The notes under the pieces: model-generated
What the model was told of the DNA's origin: nothing
The model's input: the letters and a program-made list of their open reading frames with translations, nothing else
Database searches by the model: none
Made by a program: the position numbers and the translations under genes
Shown: positions 1-6,626 of the stretch, one piece after another
Layout: each line of letters opens with the position of its first letter
Numbering within the stretch: position 1 is the first letter of the stretch
DNA from: an uncultured Lachnospiraceae bacterium
Lineage (GTDB): Bacteria > Bacillota > Clostridia > Lachnospirales > Lachnospiraceae
Length of the DNA: 7,758 bases
Assembly (NCBI GenBank): GCA_934376945.1
Contig: CAKRPI010000097.1
Location: 1-7,758 of the forward strand
Direction: 5' to 3'

Positions 1-199
1 TTTTGATGTAAAACTGGAGCATGGAGATACAATTTTGCTCTGTTCCGACGGACTGACCAACATGGTAGAGGACGAAAGAATTCTGGAAATTGTCAGAAAA
101 AACAGCTCAATTGAAAATGCTGCAGTGATGCTTGTTGATGAGGCAAACAAAAATGGCGGTAAAGACAATATTTCCGTAGTGTTGGCTGAGTATGAATAG
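1..199 (+). CDS. prpC: PP2C-family Ser/Thr protein phosphatase, C-terminal 65 residues (5' end outside window)
   Basis: The open frame enters at base 2 and stops at TAG 197-199. The fragment carries the two late motifs of bacterial PP2C (PPM) phosphatases. GDTILLCSDGLTNMV holds the metal-binding Asp of the SDG motif, and GGKDNISVVL holds the final Asp-Asn metal site. Family members are Mn/Mg-dependent cytosolic enzymes of about 240-250 aa that remove phosphate from Ser/Thr, including from the partner PASTA kinase and its substrates. The kinase gene starts 12 bp after the stop, the standard prpC-prkC arrangement of Firmicutes, so the pair is probably cotranscribed. The N-terminal part with the first catalytic Asp residues is not visible, so activity cannot be judged. 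The symbol (prpC, also called stp) rests on the motifs plus the neighbour. Confidence 0.93.
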   Translation, partial: FDVKLEHGDTILLCSDGLTNMVEDERILEIVRKNSSIENAAVMLVDEANKNGGKDNISVVLAEYE

Positions 200-211
200 T
201 GAGGATAAAAT

Positions 212-2632
212 ATGCTGAAAGTCGGAATGTTTATACAGAACAGATATGAAATAATATCCAAAATCGGATCCGGCGGCATGGCGGATGTTTACAAGGCAAA
301 AGACCATAAATTGAACCGCTTTGTAGCGGTAAAAGTGATGAAAAAGGAATTTCGGGATGACAAGCAGTTTATCTCAAAATTCCGGGTCGAGGCACAGTCC
401 GCAGCGGGTCTTGCACATGCAAACATTGTAAATATTTATGATGTCGGAGAAGAGGCCGGAATTTATTATATTGTAATGGAACTGGTCGAAGGAATTACGC
501 TGAAGGAGTATATCAAAAACAAGGGGCGTCTGTCTGTACGGGAGGCGACAAGTATCGCCCTTCAGATTTCTGCAGGTCTGGAGGCAGCACATAATAATGG
601 AATTATACACCGCGATATCAAGCCGCAGAACATCATTATATCAACGGATGGAAAGGTGAAGGTGGCAGATTTTGGTATTGCGCGCGCATCCTCTTCCAAT
701 ACAATTAATTCCAGCGTAATGGGTTCGGTTCATTACAGTTCACCGGAACAGTCGCGTGGTGGCTACAGTGATGAAAAGAGCGATATTTATTCGCTTGGAA
801 TTACGATGTATGAGATGCTGACCGGGCATGTGCCATTTGACGGAGATACGGCGGTCGCAGTGGCAATCAGGCATCTGCAGGAGGAGCTGCACGGTCCGAA
901 GGAGGAAGTTCCGGAGATTCCGCGCAGTACGAACGAAATTGTGCTCAAATGCACACAGAAGAGCCCGGATCGCCGGTATTCGAATATGACAGAGGTGATT
1001 CGTGATCTGAGAGAATCGCTGGTAAATCCGGATGGTGATTTCGTGGAGCAGCAGGTGATGGATAATACCTCCCGCACCATTATCATGTCGAAAAATGATC
1101 TGAAGCAGATCAATGCAGAGCAGCGCACAATGCCGGTGTATGATGAAAATATGGAGCTTGGGGCAGCTGCCGGGCTTCATGCAAAGGAAGACGTGCAGGA
1201 CCAGCGCAGCCGTGCATATCAGCCGGGCAGCTATTATCATAAGAGCGGATATCAGGAAGTGCAGCCAAATCATCCGGGGGATTATGATGGCAGTCGCTGG
1301 AATCAGGATTATGATGAGGTACATGAGGAAAATAATTATGACCCATATTACGATGCGTACGATAATCCACAGGATTACAAGATCGAGGATGAATCCTTCC
1401 ATATCCAGGACAGAGATCTTGCCAGGCGTCTTAGGACAAGAGAGCATGACAATGATTCCGGCCTGAATCCGAAACTGGAAAAGGCAGTGACCGTAGGCGG
1501 AATTATTGTGGCAGTTGTGATCGGATGTGTATTTCTTGCATTGCTGGCAAATGCGTTCGGTGTCTTGAATTTTGGCCGGAAAGCCGCAAAAACAAAGAAA
1601 ACACAGACACAGACAGAGAGCACTGTAAAAAAAGAAACAGAAGCGCAGACGGAAGCTGCAACGGAAGCCAAAACGGAGGCTGCAACGAAAGCGGTGGAGA
1701 CTGTGACTGTACCGCAGATCACCGGGCTGTCTGAGGCAGATGCACGAAAGATGCTGGAGAGCTTTGATTTAAAAGGTGTTTCGGATGGAACAGTAGTTTC
1801 TTCTGAATACAGTGCCGGTCAGGTATGCTCTCAGAACCCGGTGCAGGGATCAACGGCTGCGCGTGGAGATACCGTTACATATCAGATTGCTCAGGCAGAT
1901 GAGGGCATTGTGCTGGATGATCTGACGAATTATGAAAAGAGCATGGCGCAGGCGTTTCTTCTGACGAAGGGATTGCAGTGCAGTCTGGATGAGTCACAGT
2001 ACAGCGATACAATCGATGCAGGACATGTAATTTCAACGACTCCTGCTGCAGGTACGACGCTGAAAGAGGGCGATACAGTGACGCTGTATATCAGCCAGGG
2101 AGAAGAGCCATCACAGGATCCTGCCGATTATGTAAGCTTATGGAGTGTAGTCGGTTACACAGAGGAGCAGGCGACCAAAGCACTTAAGATGCTCGATCTT
2201 GAACCGGATTACCAGTATGAGTATAGTGATACAGTGGCACAGGGAATGGTGATCAGTCAGAGCGTTGGCCCGGACGAAGAAATACGCCGTGGTACGACGG
2301 TCACACTGGTGATCAGCAACGGACCGGCTCCGGCAGATGCACAGGATGGCACTATTTCTGTGACAAACGGAACGGACGGAGTGTGGAAGTGTGATGCAAA
2401 TCTTGAAACGCCGGAGGGTTATAACGGGCAGCAGGTACGGATTACGCTGGTGCAGGACGGAAACGGTGAATCAACGATCTTTGAAGGAACAACAACTTTT
2501 CCGTATCACTTGCAGGTACAGGGAGCATCCGGAGTTTCGACCGGTACGGCATACGTGTATCTGCTCGATGAAAACGGAAATGTGACAAGACAGATTGAGT
2601 ATAATGGAATTGAATTCAGTCAGGTCGGATAA
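212..2632 (+). CDS. prkC: PASTA-domain membrane Ser/Thr protein kinase (PrkC/PknB type)
   Basis: An 806-residue receptor-type kinase. The cytosolic kinase domain spans about 11-270, with glycine loop GSGGMADV (19-26), Lys41 in AVKV, catalytic loop HRDIKPQN (133-140, Asp135), DFG 153-155, a Ser/Thr-rich activation loop (160-176) and SPEQ 177-180. All catalytic residues are present. A long linker (about 275-420) is rich in Tyr and Asp. One membrane helix covers about 425-449, so the C-terminus should lie outside. A Thr/Glu/Ala stalk (460-495) leads to three PASTA repeats (about 497-558, 565-627, 638-702), the second and third with a degenerate opening motif. A further beta-rich region (712-806) follows. 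Family members bind muropeptides or lipid II through PASTA repeats and phosphorylate division, wall, translation and spore-germination proteins. The start at 212 has GAGG at 201-204, 7 nt upstream. The gene follows its phosphatase by 12 bp. Confidence 0.97.
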   Translation: MLKVGMFIQNRYEIISKIGSGGMADVYKAKDHKLNRFVAVKVMKKEFRDDKQFISKFRVEAQSAAGLAHANIVNIYDVGEEAGIYYIVMELVEGITLKEYIKNKGRLSVREATSIALQISAGLEAAHNNGIIHRDIKPQNIIISTDGKVKVADFGIARASSSNTINSSVMGSVHYSSPEQSRGGYSDEKSDIYSLGITMYEMLTGHVPFDGDTAVAVAIRHLQEELHGPKEEVPEIPRSTNEIVLKCTQKSPDRRYSNMTEVIRDLRESLVNPDGDFVEQQVMDNTSRTIIMSKNDLKQINAEQRTMPVYDENMELGAAAGLHAKEDVQDQRSRAYQPGSYYHKSGYQEVQPNHPGDYDGSRWNQDYDEVHEENNYDPYYDAYDNPQDYKIEDESFHIQDRDLARRLRTREHDNDSGLNPKLEKAVTVGGIIVAVVIGCVFLALLANAFGVLNFGRKAAKTKKTQTQTESTVKKETEAQTEAATEAKTEAATKAVETVTVPQITGLSEADARKMLESFDLKGVSDGTVVSSEYSAGQVCSQNPVQGSTAARGDTVTYQIAQADEGIVLDDLTNYEKSMAQAFLLTKGLQCSLDESQYSDTIDAGHVISTTPAAGTTLKEGDTVTLYISQGEEPSQDPADYVSLWSVVGYTEEQATKALKMLDLEPDYQYEYSDTVAQGMVISQSVGPDEEIRRGTTVTLVISNGPAPADAQDGTISVTNGTDGVWKCDANLETPEGYNGQQVRITLVQDGNGESTIFEGTTTFPYHLQVQGASGVSTGTAYVYLLDENGNVTRQIEYNGIEFSQVG
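1637..1696 (+). repeat. Five tandem 12-bp units coding a TEAx stalk inside prkC
   Basis: Residues 476-495 of the kinase read TEAQ, TEAA, TEAK, TEAA, TKAV, five successive four-codon units. At DNA level the units resemble ACGGAAGCTGCA with a few substitutions. The stretch lies just outside the predicted membrane helix, before PASTA repeat 1, and probably acts as a flexible spacer through the wall. In-frame 12-bp repeats could change in number by slippage without breaking the frame. Confidence 0.8.
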
Positions 2633-2643
2633 AGAGATACAGG

Positions 2644-2674
2644 GCAGCAGGAATGGCAGTGTCATTCTTGCTGC
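2644..2674 (+). other. Intercistronic RNA hairpin between prkC and rsgA
   Basis: GCAGCAGGAATG (2644-2655) pairs with CATTCTTGCTGC (2663-2674), giving a 12-bp stem with one G-U pair and a 7-nt loop. No T-run follows, so it is not an intrinsic terminator. GGCAGC at 2643-2648 can instead pair with GCTGCC at 2677-2682, so two folds compete. It lies 12 nt after the prkC stop and about 45 nt before the rsgA start. A role in mRNA processing or in protecting the upstream message is an inference. The rest of the 86-nt gap is A-rich and leads to the rsgA SD site. Confidence 0.6.
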
Positions 2675-2718
2675 GCGCTGCCTGCAGGTGCAGTAAAAAA
2701 GAGAAAAACGAGGGTTGC

Positions 2719-3600
2719 ATGAAAGGAAAGATTATAAAGGGAATCGGTGGATTCTATTACGTTCAGGCGGAAGACGGCGAGGTATATGAATGCCGGGCAA
2801 AGGGAATTTTCAGAAAAGAGAAAATGAAACCACTCCCGGGAGACAATGTGGAAATGTCAGTTGTACAGGATGAGGAAAAGCCGGCGGGCAATGTTGATGT
2901 GATTTTGCCGCGCAAAAATGTGCTGATTCGTCCGGCAGTGGCAAATGTGGATCAGGCACTGGTTATTTTTGCAGCGGCCAGTCCAAAACCGAATCTGAAT
3001 CTGCTGGATCGCTTTCTGATTTCGATGGAGCAACAGAATATTCCGGTTGCAATCTGTTTCAATAAGGCAGACCTGAGTACGCAGCAGGAGCTGGAGCAGC
3101 TTGAAAACACGTATTCCTGTAGCGGCTGTGATGTGCATATCCTTTCTGTTGCAAACAAAGAAGGAATCGAAGCAATACAGTCTCTTCTGGAAGGGAAGAC
3201 AACAGTAGTCGCAGGTCCGTCCGGAGTTGGAAAATCTTCTCTGACCAATCTTCTGCAGCCTCATATCCGGATGGAGGTAGGAGAGATCAGCCGGAAAATT
3301 GAACGTGGCCGCCATACAACGCGCCATACAGAGCTGATCTGTTTGCGTAAGGATACGTATTTTCTGGATACGCCTGGGTTTAGTTCTCTGTATCTGCAGG
3401 GAATTGCGTATGAGGATCTGCGGCAGTATTTTCCGGAATTTGCTGCATATGAACCGCATTGCAGGTTCCAGGGGTGTCTACACCTGAGTGAGCCGGACTG
3501 TGCGGTTAAGGCTGCGCTTGAAAAAGGGGAAATCAGTCGTTCGCGATATGAAAATTATGTATTGCTTGCAGGGGAACTGAAGCATGCAAAAAAGTATTGA
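2719..3600 (+). CDS. rsgA: Ribosome small-subunit assembly GTPase RsgA (YloQ/CpgA)
   Basis: A 293-residue circularly permuted GTPase that acts in the cytosol on late 30S assembly. Family members bind the decoding region of the 30S subunit and leave on GTP hydrolysis. An N-terminal OB-fold (about 1-65) contains GIFRKEKMKPLPGD. G4 NKAD (115-118) precedes the P-loop GPSGVGKSS (166-174), the permuted order. GRHTTR (197-202) and DTPGFSS (217-223) follow. The C-terminal zinc site is Cys248, Cys253, His255, Cys261. The length matches the family. I place the start at ATG 2719 because MKGKIIKG aligns with the family N-terminus and GAGGG lies at 2710-2714 (spacing of only 4 nt). An upstream in-frame ATG at 2653 would add 22 Cys/Arg/Lys-rich residues encoded partly by the hairpin, and it lacks an SD. 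The gene sits in the prkC operon; Thr161 matches a known PrkC target site in Bacillus. Confidence 0.97.
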   Translation: MKGKIIKGIGGFYYVQAEDGEVYECRAKGIFRKEKMKPLPGDNVEMSVVQDEEKPAGNVDVILPRKNVLIRPAVANVDQALVIFAAASPKPNLNLLDRFLISMEQQNIPVAICFNKADLSTQQELEQLENTYSCSGCDVHILSVANKEGIEAIQSLLEGKTTVVAGPSGVGKSSLTNLLQPHIRMEVGEISRKIERGRHTTRHTELICLRKDTYFLDTPGFSSLYLQGIAYEDLRQYFPEFAAYEPHCRFQGCLHLSEPDCAVKAALEKGEISRSRYENYVLLAGELKHAKKY

Positions 3601-3605
3601 CAGAT

Positions 3606-3610
3606 GGGAG
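3606..3610 (+). promoter_or_regulatory. Shine-Dalgarno site that sets the rpe start
   Basis: GGGAG lies 7 nt before ATG 3618 and just after the rsgA stop (3598-3600). It favours ATG 3618 over the in-frame TTG at 3597, which overlaps the rsgA stop and has no comparable site, and over later in-frame ATG 3627. A second SD-like GGAGGG at 3688-3693 lies inside the gene, but no ATG, GTG or TTG stands in frame at the right distance after it. Confidence 0.7.
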
Positions 3611-3617
3611 ATTGGAT

Positions 3618-4355
3618 ATGAATACTATGACGGCAGCAAAAGCAGTCAGAGGAGCAGCTGCAGACTGTGCAGAATTGGAAAACAGACGGAGGGAAAATAT
3701 CCTCGCACCGTCAATTCTTGCGGCAGATTTTAATCGTCTCGGAGATGAGATTGATGCAGTTACTTCTGCAGGTGCCAGATATCTGCATATTGATGTGATG
3801 GATGGAATGTTTGTTCCGAGCATTTCTTTTGGAATGCCGGTAATTCAGGCGATCCGCTCCGGAAGAGATTGTTTTTTTGATGTGCATCTTATGGTAGAAC
3901 AGCCGGAGCGCTATATCAATGAGTTTGCTGCGTGCGGAGCGAATGGAATTACGGTTCATGCGGAGGCAACACGTCATCTGCACCGGACCGTACAGACGAT
4001 AAAGGATCATGGCTTGAAGGCTGCGGTTGCATTAAATCCGTCCACACCGCTGTCCGTGTTGGACTACGTGCTTGAAGATCTGGATATGGTACTTATTATG
4101 ACTGTAAATCCAGGCTTTGGCGGACAGAAATATATTGGGCAGATGACAGAGAAGATCCGTGCTCTGAGGGAAAGAGCACAGGGACTTGGACTTCCTTTGA
4201 AAATCGAAGTGGATGGAGGAATCAACGATACAACGATCCGGACGGTTCTGGATGCGGGGGCAGATGTAATTGTGGCCGGTTCAGGCGTGTTCAAGGGAGA
4301 CCGTCAAAATAATGTAACGAAACTGCTGAAAGTGATGAGCGAGTATACGTGGTAA
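3618..4355 (+). CDS. rpe: Ribulose-phosphate 3-epimerase
   Basis: A 245-residue enzyme interconverting D-ribulose 5-phosphate and D-xylulose 5-phosphate in the pentose phosphate pathway, in the cytosol. It has the single-domain TIM-barrel signatures: LAPSILAADF (29-38), HIDVMDGMFVP (57-67) with metal ligand His57 and catalytic Asp59, DVHLMVE (88-94) with His90, MTVNPGFGGQ (161-170), the second catalytic Asp199 in EVDGG, and the phosphate-binding VAGSGVFKG (219-227). Typical bacterial members have about 215-220 residues and begin a few residues before LAPSIL. This one has about 25 extra N-terminal residues rich in Ala, Glu and Arg, with no signal peptide or membrane segment. The gene starts 17 bp after rsgA, as in many Firmicutes. 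The thiamine pyrophosphokinase gene (thiN) that often follows rpe in this operon is absent. Confidence 0.96.
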   Translation: MNTMTAAKAVRGAAADCAELENRRRENILAPSILAADFNRLGDEIDAVTSAGARYLHIDVMDGMFVPSISFGMPVIQAIRSGRDCFFDVHLMVEQPERYINEFAACGANGITVHAEATRHLHRTVQTIKDHGLKAAVALNPSTPLSVLDYVLEDLDMVLIMTVNPGFGGQKYIGQMTEKIRALRERAQGLGLPLKIEVDGGINDTTIRTVLDAGADVIVAGSGVFKGDRQNNVTKLLKVMSEYTW

Positions 4356-4384
4356 AAAGTGTCGACAGGTTTCTGGCAGAAGGT

Positions 4385-4394
4385 ATTGTACAAT
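4385..4394. promoter_or_regulatory. Perfect 10-bp palindrome over the ychF -35 box (possible operator)
   Basis: ATTGTACAAT is identical to its reverse complement and covers the proposed -35 hexamer TTGTAC (4386-4391). Such a placement would let a dimeric regulator block RNA polymerase. Only the symmetry and position are observed; no regulator is identified, and a 10-bp AT-rich palindrome can occur by chance. Confidence 0.3.
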
Positions 4395-4414
4395 GTCGGT
4401 TTATGTGCTAAACT
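4386..4414 (+). promoter_or_regulatory. Probable sigma-A promoter of ychF
   Basis: TTGTAC (4386-4391), a 17-bp spacer and TAAACT (4409-4414), with TGC just before the -10 box giving an extended -10. Transcription would start near 4421, leaving a leader of about 90 nt. The leader holds a short hairpin, AGGTT-GAAA-AACCT (4433-4446), without a T-run. The 156-bp gap 4356-4511 shows no terminator for the upstream operon, so read-through from rpe is also possible. Confidence 0.6.
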
Positions 4415-4511
4415 GTGACATGCTGATAAAAAAGGTTGAAAAACCTGTGAAAATACAAAAGATAAGTGAAAAGACACAAGAGAACAGACGCAGAAATGGA
4501 GAGAAGCAAAC

Positions 4512-5609
4512 ATGAAACTTGGAATCGTAGGATTGCCGAATGTCGGAAAAAGTACTTTATTTAATTCCTTAACGAAAGCAGGTGCGGAATCGGCCAATTA
4601 CCCGTTCTGTACAATTGATCCGAACGTTGGAGTTGTTCCGGTGCCGGATGAGAGGCTGAAGCTGCTTGGAGATCTGTACCATTCGGCGAAGATCACACCG
4701 GCAGTCATTGAATTCGTGGATATCGCAGGTCTGGTAAAGGGAGCTTCCAAAGGAGAAGGTCTTGGCAACCAGTTTCTGGCCAATATCCGTGAAGTAGATG
4801 CGATCGTGCACGTAGTGCGCTGCTTTGAAGATTCAAACGTTATTCATGTGGATGGCAGTGTGGATCCGATTCGTGATATCGAAACGATCAATCTGGAACT
4901 GATTTTCTCCGATCTTGAGATTCTGGAGCGCCGAATTGCAAAAACGGTACGAGGAGCCAGAAATGATAAAAAGCTTGCAAAGGAACTGGAGCTTTTGCAG
5001 GCTCTGAAAGCACATCTGGAAGATGGCAAGCTTGCAATTACCTATCGTACTGAGGATGAAGAGGAGCTGGCCTGGCTGGCGGAGTACAATCTTCTCACCG
5101 CAAAACCGGTTATTTTTGCGGCTAATGTCGGAGAAGAGGATCTGGCAGATGACGGCGCTTCCAATGAGCATGTGGCACGGGTAAGAGAATACGCAAAAGA
5201 AACAAACAGCGAGGTGTTCGTAATCTGTGCACAGATCGAGGAAGAAATTTCCGAGCTTGAAGATGATGAGAAACAGATGTTTCTTGAAGACCTTGGATTA
5301 AAAGAATCCGGTTTGGAAAAACTGATAAAGGCAAGCTACAGCCTGCTTGGACTTTTAAGCTATTTGACGGCAGGAGAGACAGAGACACGTGCATGGACGA
5401 TTCGCAGGGGAACAAAAGCTCCTCAGGCTGCCGGAAAGATCCATTCAGATTTTGAACGTGGTTTTATTCGTGCGGAGGTAGTGAATTATCAGGATCTTCT
5501 GGATTGCGGAGCATATTCTGCTGCAAAAGAGAAAGGACTTGTAAGACTGGAAGGAAAGGATTATGTTGTTCAGGACGGAGATGTGATTCTGTTCCGTTTT
5601 AATGTCTGA
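4512..5609 (+). CDS. ychF: Redox-regulated ATPase YchF (Obg/OLA1 family)
   Basis: A 365-residue P-loop NTPase of the TRAFAC class, the usual family length. The G domain opens at residue 1 with [18 protein letters not shown] (P-loop 7-15), followed by [11 protein letters not shown] (30-40) and [16 protein letters not shown] (70-85). Where GTPases have NKxD, this protein has NVGE (205-208), the family change that goes with ATP preference over GTP. A helical arm lies at about 125-195. The C-terminal TGS domain (about 280-365) has the near-invariant [13 protein letters not shown] (311-323). Family members bind ribosomes and affect oxidative-stress responses; the exact role is unsettled. SD-like GGAGAG lies at 4498-4503, and the start is fixed by the conserved N-terminus. 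It has its own promoter and may share its transcript with lgt. Confidence 0.97.
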   Translation: MKLGIVGLPNVGKSTLFNSLTKAGAESANYPFCTIDPNVGVVPVPDERLKLLGDLYHSAKITPAVIEFVDIAGLVKGASKGEGLGNQFLANIREVDAIVHVVRCFEDSNVIHVDGSVDPIRDIETINLELIFSDLEILERRIAKTVRGARNDKKLAKELELLQALKAHLEDGKLAITYRTEDEEELAWLAEYNLLTAKPVIFAANVGEEDLADDGASNEHVARVREYAKETNSEVFVICAQIEEEISELEDDEKQMFLEDLGLKESGLEKLIKASYSLLGLLSYLTAGETETRAWTIRRGTKAPQAAGKIHSDFERGFIRAEVVNYQDLLDCGAYSAAKEKGLVRLEGKDYVVQDGDVILFRFNV

Positions 5610-5611
5610 AA

Positions 5612-5644
5612 AGAAGTAAAACAGAAGTAACACAGAAGTAAAAC
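5612..5644 (+). repeat. Three tandem 11-bp repeats between ychF and lgt
   Basis: AGAAGTAAAAC (5612-5622), AGAAGTAACAC (5623-5633) and AGAAGTAAAAC (5634-5644) are contiguous and differ at one base. They fill most of the 51-bp gap, starting 2 bp after the ychF stop. Because the period is not a multiple of three, the TAA in each unit falls in a different frame (5617, 5628, 5639), so all three forward frames are closed. No terminator or promoter is visible in the gap. Confidence 0.85.
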
Positions 5645-5660
5645 ACCGGGAGAATGATGT

Positions 5661-6587
5661 ATGGGATTTGTAAATGCTGTGATTCCTGCAAACGGAACCA
5701 TTCGTTTTCCACATCTTGGCATTACGCTGGATCATGTGATAAAGGGCTTTACAGTCGGGGGACTGGAGGTTGCGTGCTATGGCATAGTGCTGGCTGCGGC
5801 GATGGTGACAGGGCTTTTGCTTGTGATGAAGGTTGCAGACCGTACCGGGCAAAGAGGAGACGATTATTTTGATCTTGGAATGATCGCGATCGTTGTTTCC
5901 GTAATCTGTGCCCGCATTTATTATGTGGTATTTTCCTGGGATTATTACAGCTGCCATCCGGAAGAGATCATAAATATCCGGGAAGGCGGTCTGGCAATTT
6001 ACGGTGGAGTGATTGGCGGAATAATTTCTGCTGCGTTGTTTTGCAAAGTACGAAGGATAAAGTTTTTAAAGACGGCGGATACGGCGGCTCTTGGGCTTGT
6101 CTGGGGACAGGCGCTTGGCCGGTGGGGAAATTTTTTTAACAGGGAAGCATTCGGTGGATATACGGATGGTTTGCTTGCGATGCAGCTTCCAGTATCGGAT
6201 GTGCGTTCCGGAGAGATTACGGCCGAGATGTGGGAAAATGTAAAAACCATTGGAGGCGCAGAGTATATACAGGTACATCCTGCGTTTCTCTATGAGTCTT
6301 TGTGGAATATCGGCGTTTTGCTGGTGCTGCTTTTTCTGACGTTTCGGTTTAAAAGAAAACGGGACGGAATGGTATTTTTGAATTATCTGCTGCTGTATGG
6401 AATCGGACGTTTCTGGATCGAAGGACTTCGAACGGATCAGCTGCTGCTGCCGGGAACACAGATTCCGGTTTCGCAGCTTCTCTCAGGAGTGCTGGCAGCA
6501 TTGACACTGTTTCTTCTTATTATTATGTTTGTTATTTATGGCAGGAAGGATGACGAAAAACGAAAAAAACGTCAGAAGCAGAAATAA
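5661..6587 (+). CDS. lgt: Phosphatidylglycerol:prolipoprotein diacylglyceryl transferase
   Basis: A 308-residue integral membrane enzyme that moves diacylglycerol from phosphatidylglycerol to the lipobox Cys of prolipoproteins, the first step of lipoprotein maturation. About seven hydrophobic segments are visible, including 35-57, 72-90, 110-128, 209-228, 237-250 and 265-293. The family signature GRWGNFFNREAFGG is at 153-166, with Arg154, Asn157, Asn160 and Glu162. YGIGRFWIEGLRTD (246-259) carries the second conserved Arg region. The His of the HGG motif (His103 in E. coli) is Tyr114 here (AIYGG), a substitution I recall as common in clostridial Lgt. The protein ends in a Lys/Arg-rich cytosolic tail (295-308), which makes it longer than the 269-aa Bacillus enzyme. 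SD GGGAG (5648-5652) lies 8 nt before ATG 5661. It is probably cotranscribed with ychF and the small gene after it. Confidence 0.96.
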   Translation: MGFVNAVIPANGTIRFPHLGITLDHVIKGFTVGGLEVACYGIVLAAAMVTGLLLVMKVADRTGQRGDDYFDLGMIAIVVSVICARIYYVVFSWDYYSCHPEEIINIREGGLAIYGGVIGGIISAALFCKVRRIKFLKTADTAALGLVWGQALGRWGNFFNREAFGGYTDGLLAMQLPVSDVRSGEITAEMWENVKTIGGAEYIQVHPAFLYESLWNIGVLLVLLFLTFRFKRKRDGMVFLNYLLLYGIGRFWIEGLRTDQLLLPGTQIPVSQLLSGVLAALTLFLLIIMFVIYGRKDDEKRKKRQKQK

Positions 6588-6626
6588 GAGGATTCATGTG
6601 GCAGGCAGAGGAGAGGACGAAGGAAG

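Noticed and set aside
740..1447. Long minus-strand open frame (235 codons) opposite prkC
   Set aside because: It lies wholly inside a well-supported kinase gene, has no recognisable motif, and its Ile/His-rich composition is what antisense reading of the Tyr/Asp-rich linker gives.
2653..2718. RsgA start at ATG 2653
   Set aside because: It adds 22 residues absent from the family, begins within the intercistronic hairpin and has no good SD.
4433..4446. Hairpin AGGTT-GAAA-AACCT as a terminator of the rpe operon
   Set aside because: It has only a 5-bp stem, no following T-run, and lies downstream of the ychF promoter.
5445..5957. Minus-strand open frame (170 codons) across the ychF-lgt junction
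   Set aside because: It is antisense to two confirmed genes and shows no family motif. It is treated as a chance frame.
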